Part shown: positions 1 to 11,099 of the stretch, piece by piece | How positions within the stretch are numbered: the stretch's first letter is position 1 | Layout: each line of letters starts with the position of its first letter | From: Sphagnum magellanicum | Taxonomy: Eukaryota > Streptophyta > Sphagnopsida > Sphagnales > Sphagnaceae | Reading direction: 5' to 3' | DNA length: 64,000 bases | Assembly (NCBI GenBank): GCA_021904315.1 | Contig: CM038916.1 | Span: forward strand, 8,273,065 to 8,337,064 | Translations under genes and position numbers: made by a program | The notes under the pieces: generated by a model | Told to the model about the DNA's origin: nothing | Database searches by the model: none | The model's input: the letters and a program-made list of their open reading frames with translations, nothing else

Positions 1-100
1 TCGGCTTCTTCTTGTTCTCTCTTCAGCAGAAGAGGAAGGTGCGGTAAGCAACAGCATGCTTCGAGCACGTATGCTCTCTTCTATCTGCGCACGGAGTAAC

Positions 101-556
101 CTCGATCGATCTGTAGAACTCGTTTTCCTCTTCCAGTTCACGCTTCTCCTCTTCGATCCTTACAATGACCTCTCGCAGACCCTCGATCGCTTCTTGATCG
201 TGCATTGACTTCTGTTCCACCACCTGCTGGAACTGTCTAGCTTCCATCAGCACTGCGGCTTTTTCTTTTTGGAGACGCGCAATCATTCCCATGGCTTCGT
301 TTGCCGTCGTCGCGGACACATTTCTCTCTTTCTCCAGTTCCAAATACATCGCAGCCAGCGCCTCCCGCTCGGTTTGCAGAAGCGGTTCCTCTAGCTCCTC
401 ATACTGTTTCGTGTGCAATTGATCACCGTCTTTTTGTTCTTGTTCTTCTTCTTCTTCTTCAGCAGCTTTTTCGCTTTTAGTAGCATTGGTGAGTTCTTCT
501 ATTGGTCTTCGACGAGCATCCCTTTCGCTAGTTTGTTTCCAAGAACTCTCTCTCCT
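101..556 (-). CDS. GTD-binding (DUF593, zein-binding) domain exon, partial gene
   Basis: One exon of a GTD-binding domain protein, the plant family that includes maize FLOURY1 and the plant myosin-binding proteins; family members act as myosin XI receptors or membrane-bound scaffolds. The translation has the diagnostic pattern: ALAAMYLELEKERN, then ATTANEAMGMIARLQKEKAA, then QEAIEGLREVIVRIEEEKRE, ending EENEFYRSIE. It is a strongly charged coiled coil. An acidic run (about six Glu) and a Lys/Arg-rich stretch precede it. The frame stays open upstream to a stop at 557-559. A TATAG acceptor-like site ends there, so the exon probably starts at 556. A GT donor follows GAG at 101. The usual N-terminal membrane segment and the C-terminal part are not visible; the latter would lie off the left edge. 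No in-frame stop interrupts the domain, so this may be a live gene. Family assignment is firm; exon ends are inferred. Confidence 0.75.
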
Positions 557-1233
557 CTATAGCAGCAGATATGTAGGTAGAACCTCCTCTACCCGCGCAC
601 AACAAGAGCTGCTACTATTATAACACACTATGGCGATCTTCCAGAACTTAAGAGTGAGAGTTTCAATTGGTGAAGGGAGTACTCCTGATAACAAAAATCA
701 ATTGGATGGAAGGAAAGCCATGCTTGTATAGAAGCTTTGCCTGCCCCTCAACAGAGACAACCAGGTAGCCACAGATGGTGAGTGATTCTCAAATGCCTAT
801 TCCTTCTCACATATAGATAAGTGGATTGCTACGAGATTGATACAAAAGCAGGAAGGATTGACGATCCTCTTTTTTTTTGTCTTCACCCTTTTTTGAGTGC
901 ATCATGGATTCAATACTTACAAATTGTTTTGATTGAGTTTCTAACTAATCTGCTTCAAGATTTCTTCCTTGGGTTGGAAGGAAAAAGTTCGGAATCATGT
1001 TTCCTGCCAAAGGAAAGACAGATAGAGACTGTGTCGGACTTCTTTTTGTCTTTGGGTGAAACAACAGCCTTTGGGTTTTATTGCCTGCTATTTTATTTTC
1101 TCTTGCTTTGTTGGGACTGATGTGGTTTACAGTCTTCTTACTTATGCCAGATTTTTGTGCATCATCTGAGTGTTGAAAATGGGTTGTTGTTGTTGTGTTG
1201 TGTAGATCTCAGACCTGGTGGGGTGAAGGAGAC
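557..1233. other. Spacer between the GTD-binding exon and the HIR-like gene
   Basis: No protein homology is recognisable on either strand. It presumably holds intron or 5' sequence of the minus-strand GTD-binding gene and the promoter and 5' UTR of the plus-strand HIR-like gene. A TGTAG acceptor-like site near 1205, about 28 bases before the HIR start codon, would fit a 5' UTR intron. The 99-codon open frame at 821-1120 is hydrophobic and unrelated to anything I know; I treat it as chance. Confidence 0.4.
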
Positions 1234-2087
1234 ATGGGGCAGGTGTGTGGTTTATACCAAGTGGACCAATCCACTGTTGCTGTCAAGGAAAAATTTGGAA
1301 AATTCAGTACTGTGCTTAGCCCTGGTTGCCATTGTGTCCCATGGTGCTGCGGTGTCAATGTTGTAGGTGTTCTGTCCCTTCGCATCCAGCAGCTTGATGT
1401 CCAATGCGAAACCAAGAGCAAGGTCTGGTGTTGTTTTTTTTCCCCCTCTCCCCCGCCCACCCACCTGCCTGCCTGCTTGGATCTTTTATCAGTGGTCTTG
1501 TGAGGATGAATCAGAGCTCAGGGGTAGGAATTGTGGGGTTTGTGTGTCTGTGATGTTCAGGACAATGTCTTTGTGACTGTAGTGGCATCAGTGCAATATC
1601 GAGCACACATTGAGATTGCTGAAGATGCCTTCTACAAGCTCACGAATCCACGGGAACAAATCAAATCATATGTATTTGATGCTAAGTATAGCAGTCCTTG
1701 TTGCAAACAGTTGATGTAATCGGTATCAGATTTCAATGAGTAGGCCTTATGTTCAAGCAAAATGGCAACTATATAGACATATATATATGTGTTCCTCATG
1801 TGATCAGGTTTCAATTCTGAGCAAAATGCTGTTGTTTGTTTGTGAGCAGTTGTGCGGGCTAGTGTACGAAGGATGCTTCTTGATGATGTTTTTGAGCAGA
1901 AGAATGACATTGCAAAGAATGTGGAAGAACTTGAGAAGGTCAATTTTCTTTATTCCTTTCTGATAACAACCATTTTTGTTTCACCTGGCAGCAGTTTGAG
2001 GATGCTTTCAGTTCTCCAACCCTAGCTGGAGTAATGGAAGAAAATGATGATGTTGATTTGTCTATTCCAGACACAATTAAGTCATAA
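1234..2087 (+). pseudogene. Hypersensitive-induced reaction (HIR, SPFH/prohibitin) protein, N-terminal half, probably broken
   Basis: Exons at 1234-1422, 1561-1681 and 1850-1938 encode the first half of a HIR protein, an SPFH-domain plasma-membrane scaffold linked to hypersensitive cell death. The start [20 protein letters not shown] keeps Gly2 (myristoylation) and Cys5 (possible palmitoylation). Next come [14 protein letters not shown], then [18 protein letters not shown], then VVRASVRRMLLDDVFEQKND. Two defects are visible. The donor after exon 2 reads CTAAGT where GTAAGT is expected: exon phase demands a G at the end of exon 2 and TT at the start of exon 3, so only the first intron base (1682, G to C) is wrong. 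The second half of the SPFH domain is missing; after LEK at 1938 the only candidate exon, 1992-2087, encodes an unrelated 31-residue tail, QFEDAF to DTIKS. The Glu triplet of the family is also one residue short. Either the remaining exons lie beyond a disrupted intron, or this is a truncated copy. Confidence 0.68.
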
Positions 2088-2099
2088 AATTCGTTTGGG

Positions 2100-2989
2100 A
2101 ATGTGCTTAGGTTTGGATATACTGTTTTTAGCATCTGGCAGGCCTGATTTTGTTAAAAGTCTTCATTTTCATCTATACTACTCAGGTTATATTCGAACTA
2201 GTTGGAGTGCTTGTGGGCAGGGCTAATGTGCTACATGGCCTGCTAGAGTTTGCTAAGTTACTTAGAATTGTGTAGAATGTTGCATTTAGTTTTTGTAAGC
2301 ATCAAATTGATGTACTACATGACATTTTTTTTTGAGCCAATAAAATCACAAAAATTTAGGATTGAAGACTTAAATGTTTGGATTATAGGAGTAGAAATGT
2401 AGGTTTTTTTCCCCTATTAGATTGCAACACTTAAATTTGGGCAAATATATTGGAACACTAATTTGGAAAACCACATAAGGCATGTAATATGACCTGGGTA
2501 TAATCTGTATATTATTTTAAACAAATTTAACATAAATAAACTAGACAAAAACTAAGGTGATGTATGCAATACATATTCAAGTATGCTTCAAATACAACTT
2601 ACATACAATTTAAATATAACCATTATATATAACCAGTAATATATGTACCCATATAAAATAACGAGTAGAATACATTCAATACACAATTGTGGACCCCTTA
2701 TGCCTAAAATATGTATAATACATTTGGAATATTCATAGGGCTATGATTCATTTGGTGACATCTGCAACTAATGGTAGGTAGAGGGGTCTTCTTGGATGGA
2801 AATTGTAATGAAAGCTATCCAAATGAAAGGATGAAATAATCCATTAGTCGTAAGTTAGTCATAGAGTAGTTGCAAGCGGCTTCAAATGCAAACAGTAGTT
2901 GTAGATATAACCAACAGTAGTTATAAATGTCAAATAGTCGCAACTAGTCGCAAATTCGTTGGTTGCAAAATCACAGATTTCTATTAGTG
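2100..2989. other. AT-rich spacer ending in a CACTA-like 3' terminus
   Basis: No gene is seen. From about 2860 the sequence fills with short motifs of the form AGTCGCAAC, AGTTGCAAG and AGTTGTAG and ends ATTTCTATTAGTG at 2989. Read on the minus strand this is CACTAATAGAAAT followed by repeated TTGCGACTA-type words, the layout of a CACTA (En/Spm) terminal inverted repeat with subterminal repeats. The matching 5' end was not found: CACTAA at 2453 lacks subterminal repeats and a matching 3-bp duplication. The right edge abuts the truncated gypsy pol directly. Confidence 0.4.
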
Positions 2990-5066
2990 GGAACCACCCA
3001 AGTCGGATCCGGCCTTAAGATTTTTTTAAGGATTGGCCTCCTATTATCGCAAGTTCATCAAGAACTTTGCGAAGATAACCGCACCTTTGACAAACCTCTT
3101 GAAGAAGTCCGCCGTCACTTACGAATGGGAAGGAGCATGTGATGAAGCCTTTGAGACCTTGAAAGGTATTTTGGTGAAGGCACCGGTGTTGAAATTGCCC
3201 AACTTTGACAAAGACTTTGAGATCCATTCTGATGCTTCCGACTTTGCAATTGGAGGAGTCCTAATGTAAGAAGGAAGACCGGTGGCATTCGAGAGTAAGA
3301 AGTTGAGTGAAACGGAGCGAAGGTGGTCAACGCATAAAAAGGAAATGTGGGCGGTCATACATTGTTTCAAAACTTGGGGCCATTACATAGGCTCCAAGGA
3401 CGTGGTAATGTGGACCGATAATGTGACTTTGAAGTACTTTGCCACCCAACCCAAGTTGTCATCCAAACAAGTAAGGTGGCAAGACACATTGGCATTGTTT
3501 AATGTGGACATGTGACACAAGCCCAGGAAGGAGAACATAGTGCCCGATGTGTTGAGTCGGAAACACCAACTTAAAGTCGTGTATGTGGGAGAGACGGAAC
3601 TTCAAAAGGAAGTTTGACTAGCAAGCCGCCAAGATGCATTTGCCAAAAAAATAAGGCAAAACATTCAAAATGGAGCCAAGTCCCACTTCCATTTGCAAAA
3701 TGGATTATTGTGGTACAAACAAAAACGACTCTATGTGCCGAAAGGGAAGATGAGGGACACCATTTTGAAGGAGTGTCATGATGGACCGCTTGCGGGCCAT
3801 GGTGGTGCAAAACGCACCACAACATTCCTAAACAAGTCCTATTATTGGCCCAGCTTGAAGGATAGTGCGGAGGAGTATGTGAAGACTTGTTTAACTTGCC
3901 AACAAAACCGAACCCTTAACAAGAAACAAGCGAGTTTGTTGCAACCTTTGCTAATTCCCGAAGGGCCGTGGGAAAGTGTGTCCATGGATTTCATGGTAAG
4001 CTTGCCCCCATCAAGGGGAGTCGATGCCATCATTGTGGTGGTGGATCGATTTAACAAGATGGCACACTTCATTCCCACAAAGGATGAGGCCACGGCCTAA
4101 GAAACTAGCAGGTTGTTCTTCACACATGTCTTCAAGCATCATGGTCTTCCAAAGGACATAGTCTCGGATCGAGACCCAAAATTCACAAGTAAGTTTAGGC
4201 GAGGCTTGTGGAAGAGAATGGGGTCGAAATTCAAGATGAGCACTTCCTTCCCCCCCAAACCGATGGACAAATCGAGAAGGTCAACTTGGTGATCTGACAA
4301 TTTTAAAGAATTATGTGGTGGCGGATTAACAAGATTGGGTGGACCATTTGGAATTGGCCGAGTTTTGTTACAACAATTCAGAACATTCCGCAACTGGGTC
4401 TACCCCATTTCAAATGGTGACAGGTAAGTCACCAATTGTGCCCATGACTTGGGCAGCACATGGACAACCCTCGAGTGATGCAAGTGAGGAAGTGCCAATG
4501 GTCACACAACTTGATGAAGAAAGACGACGCCTTTGGGAGGTGGCAAAGGACAACTTGGAAAAGGCGCACAAAAGGTACAAGGAATTTGCGGACAAGTCTC
4601 GACGAGAGGTGAAGTTTCAAGAAGGGGACGAAGTGTGGTTGAACATCAAAAATTTCCAGTTGCCAGAAGGTTTAAGTCATAAGTTCTTGGGCCCATATGC
4701 GGGCCCATTCAAAGTGTTGGAAAAGAAAATTTTTGACATTTATAAGTTAGAACTAGTGGAAAACCTTAGAGTTCATCCCACATTTCATGTGTCTCTTTTG
4801 AAGCCGGTCTCCCGTGATGCCTCAAGGCTAATTGAGAGTACAATTCAAGGCCCCCACCAGATTTGGTTCATAATGAACCAGAGTTTAAGGTGGAGGCCGT
4901 GCTCAAGTCAAGGCAATCAAGAGGAAGAGAGCGGGAATACTTAGTTAAGTGGAAAGGATACCATCCAATAGAGGCATCTTGGGTGAATGAATCTGATATG
5001 GAACATGCCCAAGAAGCCATAGAAAAGTTCCACGCTAGATCGGCAAAGAAGAGACGTAAAACGTGA
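2990..5066 (+). mobile_element. Ty3/gypsy chromovirus pol remnant (RT end, RNase H, integrase, chromodomain)
   Basis: The 3' part of a chromovirus polyprotein, broken by stops and frameshifts. Order: the reverse-transcriptase/RNase H connection (LASYYRKFIKNFAKI, from 3033); RNase H with IHSDASDFAIGG and FESKKLSETERRWSTHKKE; integrase with a His2Cys2 zinc finger at about 3768-3905 (HDGPLAGH, CLTCQQ) and the catalytic core (MDFMVSLPPSRG, VSDRDPKFTS, TDGQIEKVN); a GPF/Y-like region (FLGPYAGPFKVLEKKIF); and a C-terminal chromodomain (YLVKWKGYHPIEASWVNE) ending at 5066. In-frame stops lie near 3267, 3514, 3617 and 4099. There is an extra base just before 3033, frameshifts between 4200 and 4340, and another near 4850. 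Gag, protease, most of the RT and the 5' LTR are absent: pol homology begins abruptly at about 2990, next to a CACTA-like end. The element is inactive. Confidence 0.92.
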
Positions 5067-5087
5067 TGAGGACATCACCTTTCTTTT

Positions 5088-6170
5088 AGTGGGGGCAAAG
5101 TGTCACATAAAATGTACCACATCAAGTTGCAAGTGAAATAAAGGGCTAATAACTTCCAAAAGATTGTATCACAAGAATTTTTGCATAAAGGCAAGTAGGG
5201 TTGTCAAATGGCATTGGACAAATGGAATTATCTTGCGTAGGTTCGAATCAAAATCAGACTCCTATTTTGGGGTTAAGGGAAACTTGGCCCCAAAAAAGGA
5301 GGCATGAGCTTGCGGGGACATGCACAAGCCTTAAGTGCATCCCAAAGGGTTGGTTGGTAGTGGCGGCCAACGTGGGAAGTCATAACCCCGTTCGCATACT
5401 TTAATTGTGTAGTTTGGGATTTGGGTGTTGGCAAAACCCAAATGTCGCTTCTCATACCTTGATAAGTAAACCTTTTAGTCAAGGCTTGATTGTTGTGATC
5501 AAGGTGCAAGGTTGGGAAAGGAGTCATGTCAAGTAGCTTAGGTCAAGATTAGACTTGATTTGAGTTCCTCATGAAGGGAAGGTTGAAAGAATGGCCTCCC
5601 AAATGAGGGCTTTGTCAATTAGGGTAGTTTAATTTTTTGATGAAGCAAGAGTTAAAGGTTTTCTATGAGATACCCTTGGACTTGCCAAGAAAGTGTTGGA
5701 AACTTGGGGACGCCTAAGTTAGCTTGAAGCAAGGTCCTGCTGCAAAAGTTGGCATTTGGTGGCCAAGGATCCAAAGAAAGCGACTGCAATTGCGAAGAGA
5801 AATTTCGAATTGTCAATGAAGACATTGAACTTTTCTTCTAGTGGGGGAGAATGTCGTAACCCCACTTTGAGGGAAGTGTGAGGTTGTCACTCACACTCCC
5901 GCAAAATGAGACTTGGGAGTCCTCTGGGACTCCCGAAAACTTAAAACATGATTGCAGGGGTCAAAACACCTCGCATCGAAGTGTTCTTTATACCGTTGGA
6001 AAGTTTTTGAAATTTAGATGTCTGAAATGGCCTTGCATGAGCCATTTGGACATCTGCAGTTGGAAGCTAGGAGTGGCACCAAGTTCCAACTATTTCCGTT
6101 CTTTAACATAGTTGGACCCTTTTTGGGTCTAACAAGGAACTTGGGGGCGCGTCATATATAGTTGGTATAA
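5088..6170 (+). mobile_element. 3' polypurine tracts and LTR-like sequence of the chromovirus
   Basis: Twenty-two bases after the chromodomain stop lies a polypurine tract (AGTGGGGGCAAAG, 5088-5100) followed by TGTCAC, the usual start of a Ty3/gypsy 3' LTR. A second, very similar arrangement occurs about 750 bases on: AGTGGGGGAGAA at 5839-5851, then TGTCGTAACCCC. The sequence from 5852 to about 6170 is richer in GC than its surroundings and includes the word GGGAGTCC and its complement. Its 3' end and any target duplication could not be placed. The two starts may mean a nested second element, or a rearranged 3' end with part of one LTR lost. No coding potential is seen. Confidence 0.55.
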
Positions 6171-8770
6171 CATTAAACACACCTATATTGGTATTTGTGT
6201 GCAATGAATTTATAATGCATAGGTATCATATTAACCATATATATATGAATTTTGATATTTTTTAATATGAAAATTTCTTTTTTAGTATTTCATTTTTGCA
6301 AACATCCATAGACCATGGTACCAAACTAGAATATAATATACTTATACCAATTTAACAACATTGGTTTACACAAACAAAATGAATCAAATTATTAAAAAAA
6401 ATGAAAATATGATAATCATAACAAATTAGTTTTGGCAAGATGTCCCAAGGTTTTGTAAAGAAAAGGGCACCAAAATCCATTCTTGTGGAGGATTGTGATA
6501 GTTTGATTATGTAGCAAAATAATGGATTTTGGTGCATTTTTTTTTACAAAACCATAAGTGCTATTATAAACTTGTTTTACATGATTTTAGTGATTATCCA
6601 ACCAATATTCCTACTAGGTGCATACACATTAATAGGAACAATAGGATGCATAACCAATGTTTAATTTTTCATGTTTTTGTGTTTAAATTGCACTAATGTT
6701 ATAAGTTTTAAATTTGTTTACATGACAATGTTTCTAATATATTATGAAAATATGCGGTATGATTTGGAATGAATTTAATGAGGATAGATTACTCAAAAGC
6801 ACTCATTAAACATTATAAAAATTCTTATTTTTAGGGAGATTATTTAAACATAACATATTTTGAGGTAAATTCTTTAAACAAATATTTACATAATAATATA
6901 TTGCAACATCTTGTTAAGTCATAATATGTGATTTTTGTCAATTTTCAAACAAAAGATTCCTAAGATACTTTAGAAATATTTAAAGATAAGTAGACAAATA
7001 TTTAAAGATAAGTAGACACCTAAGTGGGTGGGGGTGGCTTTTATTAGCATGGAGACACCCTACTTCCAAATTTGGAAGAATTGAAGTTTTTTATTACATG
7101 AATCTTATTCATCATATTTTTGTGGGTTTAGTGATGAATGGCATGTTGATTGGTGAAACTTCACGAGGCTATGGTAAAAAAGACTTGTAATTCCAAATAT
7201 ATTACAAATTTTAAAGAGGATTACATCAAGAAGAAAAGAACAATTAAAAATGAACTAAAGTTGGATATTCTAAAATCTTTGATTTGAATTTCAATAAGTA
7301 GATTAAGGATTGTAGGGTTGTAGGCACATGGTGTAGCATGTGGAACCACCAAGAAAACCTTATGATAATTGCATCCAATGGAAATGGTTTGAACTTTTCA
7401 TGTCAATTTCATGTGGCAATATTGGTTCTTATTTTGTAGTACTCATTAAAATAATTCAAATGCCAATTGAAAGTGAAAATTTCAATGGTTTTTGAATCGA
7501 AAAATAAAATAAAATAGACCTATGTCACAAAAACTTTTTAGTACCCTTCATGATGAAAGGAATGTATAATTGTAGTAATGATGATTTCTTAGAATTGGTT
7601 TAAGTATGACAACTTTAGGTTTTATAAGTTGTCATTTGGACAATTTCAAATTAGAATTTGTTTAGCCCATTCCCAAGTAAAGAGGGATGGAAAGGTGTGT
7701 TTTTAGATTTATGTTTTTCTTTTCAACATTATATTCACAATCATATTTTCAATACATCAATTTGCATCCCATTTCTCTTGAATTGAAAAAGAAGTTACAT
7801 GCAATGTCATTCAATATTTTCATTTAAGTGGAACTTAATTTTCACAAAATCAATTCATTTTTTTCATCAATTGATCATCATTAGTATTACACAACATCAT
7901 GGATCCCAAGTTATTGACATGTAAACTAGATCCAAATGCTCATATATAACACCATATCATTATAGGAAATATGTGGATTCATTTTATTTTGTACATATTC
8001 ATGAAAAAATTATGGAAATGAACAACTATGCAACATTCAATAACTATAATGTTTTGATTGTTGAAATGCTTTTCAAATTCCATCGACCTACCATTTTCGA
8101 GTTTATAGGTCATTCTTCCCTTCATAACCTAATTTGCATTAAATATTTGGGATTGGAAAGTCCTCCTTTTGAAGGGGTTGATGATTCCGTTGCCAATATA
8201 CGATATCATAACAACATATAATCATGAGCAAGGGCAAAGAAGAAATATAAAATGTTTTTAGTAAAAAAATGTAAACAATGACAAAAAGGCAAGACTACTT
8301 AGCAAAGCTCATAAAAACAACCTATTGTAGGCATTTGCATGTCCCAAATATAACGCAAAAAATAAATAAAAATGAAAAAAGTTATCTTGATTTCAAGTTG
8401 GATGTCGTGATGCCACTTGAGATTTTATCGGATAAAATTACCATCCGAAAAGGGAATCTCTCCATTTTGATTGGTTAATCTATTTTTCCTAGTTGAAAAA
8501 TATCATAACATAAGGGATGGGGGACGCAATGTTTTATATGGACGTAAAGTTTAAAAATATTGAATAAAGTGCAAGTACACATCAAATTGGATGCTTTTAT
8601 GTGAAATTGCCCATATGGATGCATTCCTATTGTTAGGTTTCTCATTTTGTTGTTTGGTTCAACCAAAGTTCAAGTTTTTGTTTTGATTACAAGGAACCAC
8701 TTTGATTGGCCCACCACAAAAAGTATTTTGAAACTGTGGATATTCCTTCAATTGATGTTTACAAATTTGC
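6171..8770. other. Gene desert with small direct and inverted repeats
   Basis: No recognisable protein or RNA gene. It contains a hairpin at 6449-6553 (separate entry) and a perfect 22-bp tandem duplication at 6974-7017 (unit AAATATTTAAAGATAAGTAG plus AC). The open frames at 7973-8221 and 8278-8478 show no domain and no composition different from the flanks. Confidence 0.5.
6449..6553. repeat. Hairpin-forming inverted repeat
   Basis: Arms at 6449-6481 and 6521-6553 are inverted copies of each other with a few mismatches. Each carries GGTTTTGTAAA on the outside and CACCAAAATCCATT on the inside. The loop is 39 bases. The arms are too short and the flanks too plain to name a transposon family. 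A decayed MITE or a small-RNA hairpin are both possible. Confidence 0.6.
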
Positions 8771-8772
8771 AC

Positions 8773-9206
8773 CAGTGTTGTGCGTGTAAAGGGTTTAGTA
8801 CTTACACTAAATGTAAAAATATAAAAACAAATACACTTATATGGTTTTATGTGGCCATGTAAAATAGTGTAAGTGTAAAAAAAATTAATTTATATAATTT
8901 TAATACGTGGTTGTGTAAAAAGTATATATTTATATGATTTTTATGAAGGACCAGTCAAAGTGGCCCATCACAAAAAAAATAAAAATAAAATAATAATAAT
9001 AAAAAAATAAAATAAAATCATTGGGGTGCATTCAAAACTAATATGGATGTGCAAGAAGGTATGATAAGGATATAGCTTTTTCAGAAATATATATTCTGAG
9101 TATGTGATTCATGAGGGTAAATTAGTTATAAGAAAATAAGTTGAAGTAAGGGATATACCCTGGTGGGTATATCTGGGTAAAAGATATAGGTACCCGCACA
9201 ACACTG
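8773..9206. mobile_element. Short hAT-like element (non-autonomous)
   Basis: The left end reads CAGTGTTGTGCGTGTA; the right end read on the minus strand is CAGTGTTGTGCGGGTA, so 15 of 16 bases match. These ends also resemble the well-supported hAT element at 16351-17291 (TAGTGTTGGGCGGGTATC), which suggests one family. The 8 bases on either side are not clearly alike (ATTTGCAC left, GTATATGC right), so an intact target duplication cannot be claimed. The inside is AT-rich and non-coding. Confidence 0.45.
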
Positions 9207-11090
9207 GTATATGCTGTGCATTCTTTTCAGTTAAAGTCAGGGGTTTTATTGTAGAGATGTAGAATCAGCCAGTCAGTCAGATTAGGCAAAAGAGTCTAAA
9301 ATATGGTACACCTTTAAAGGTACATGTTACATGTGCCAGGCACAATCCTCCCTACCAGACCTGCCCCTTACTCCCAACCACTGAAGTTCATGCTGGAATC
9401 CTAAAACTCGCTAGCATGGGTGCAGAATTGATGAAACCATGCCAATCATAAATAAATCAAAGCACCCAAAAAAAAGGTGGGTGGGGGGAGGGGGGGAACA
9501 CAATGAACAAAATGGAAGGACCCACATCCAAGAAGACAAAAGAACCACCTAAGAGGGCAAACCACAAGGGGAACATCAAGTTCCTGAACCCCCCTCCTGT
9601 CATGAAAAGCATATCAAATAAGGAAAGGAATAGGTGCAGAATTGGTACTTGAGAGAAATGTCAATTTGGCCTATTAAATGGGAGAAGATAATAGCCTCAA
9701 TTTCTTGGCCGAGATATGAACACCAATCCCATGATACGGTACTACTACTGTCACAAAGCAAAAGGGCGATGTACGAAGATGATCACATTTTATGTTACTT
9801 CTTAGAGTATATCAAGATGAAAACGAACATTGGATTGGATTCAAAATGATTTCAAACTCTACATTGAATGCAACTACAATACATAGAAGCACTGATACCA
9901 CACAATTTTGCACATGTTAAATTCATATAATATTAGTACAAGATTCATATGAACCAATTTGTGGTACTTTAGATCATGTCCAATATTGGGTGAGTACATA
10001 TTTATCTACTTTTGAACATAAGAGCTGGTACTAGTGTCACATCTTTTTTAACATTGCCAAGGACCAGCTGCTACTCGTGTCACATATTTCACATTTTGGA
10101 GTATCAGCTGGTACTATTGTCAAATCTGTTGTACTGGTATCAAATCTCTTTTAAGACTTTCATTCCAGCCTAGTAGTGCTGTATTGAATCTTTTTAAAAG
10201 TTTCATACCAGCATGGTATCGGTATTAGGGTCGAAGGCTGATTATTGGCTGGTATGAGGCAGGTATATATGTACCTAGTGGTAAAAAACACTCTTGACAT
10301 CTGTGTTGCCAAGGGGCTGTACTTGACTACATACACTATTGTAAAGGGAGTACATTTGGCTACCTAGAACAAGAAGCTAATGTCACTTGATATTTTGTAT
10401 GACCACCCTAAATTGTAATGTTGTTTCCATACAAAAAATTTACAAAATAAACCCTAAACCACATGGCAACTTAAGACAACACTTGTCAATTTCAAGATGA
10501 TGATCAGGCTGACAAAATTGAAGATCTTCAAATTGTACCAGAGGACAATCTGTCCTCCATGATCTACCTTTCATCTAATGGACTCTCTGGTCCCAAACAG
10601 ACGTGAAATTGTAAACAGTAAACAGTAAATCAAACAAAAATATAGTCCAAAGGAAGGGGAATATGTTCTGATTTACCTTTCAAAATTCAGATCTTTGAAG
10701 GATCTGAACTTTGGAGTTTGGACCCTGGCCTCAGTACTTGGAGAAATTTTGTTGCTTGCATAAATTTGTCATCACCTAGTCATCTATCCTTCTTCCATCC
10801 AAACCTAAACAACTTGAAGAGGATTGAACCCCAACCCTAGAAGGGTGCTACCCTTATGCAGTTCAAGCCTTTACTTGCACCCAAACCCCCATTAAAAAAC
10901 AAACTGTAAGCACTAAAACAGAAAATTCATGCACGGTTCAATGTGACTAGATCAAGTGATTTGCTTCAATTGTTTTGCACTGTGTAATACCTGTCAAAAA
11001 GAATGCACAAAGGAGCTAGTGACAACAATTAAAATAGAAACCAGTTAATTTATGTATGTGCATTGCATAGTAATGTCTCATGATTCGTGA
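9207..11090. other. Gene desert including one copy of a dispersed repeat (9425-9610)
   Basis: No gene recognised. At 9425-9610 lies one copy of a repeat seen again at 27155-27345 and, more diverged, at 28375-28510. All share words such as GGAAGGACCCAC, CAAAAGAACC, CACAAGGGGAACATCAAG and TCCTG. From 9960 to 10260 the sequence repeats GGTACTA-like, GTGTCAC-like and CTGGTAT-like words at irregular spacing, which may be subterminal repeats of a decayed DNA transposon. Confidence 0.4.
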
Positions 11091-11099
11091 TGCCACCCA

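Noticed and set aside
2453-2989. Complete CACTA element of 537 bp
   Set aside because: CACTAA at 2453 has no subterminal repeats, weak match to the right end, and flanking triplets differ (GAA against GGA).
5220-5240. tRNA gene suggested by GGTTCGAATC
   Set aside because: No A box, acceptor stem or anticodon arm can be built around it; it lies inside LTR-like sequence.
8773-9206. Intact target-site duplication for the short hAT-like element
   Set aside because: The flanking octamers ATTTGCAC and GTATATGC do not match, so only the terminal inverted repeats are claimed.
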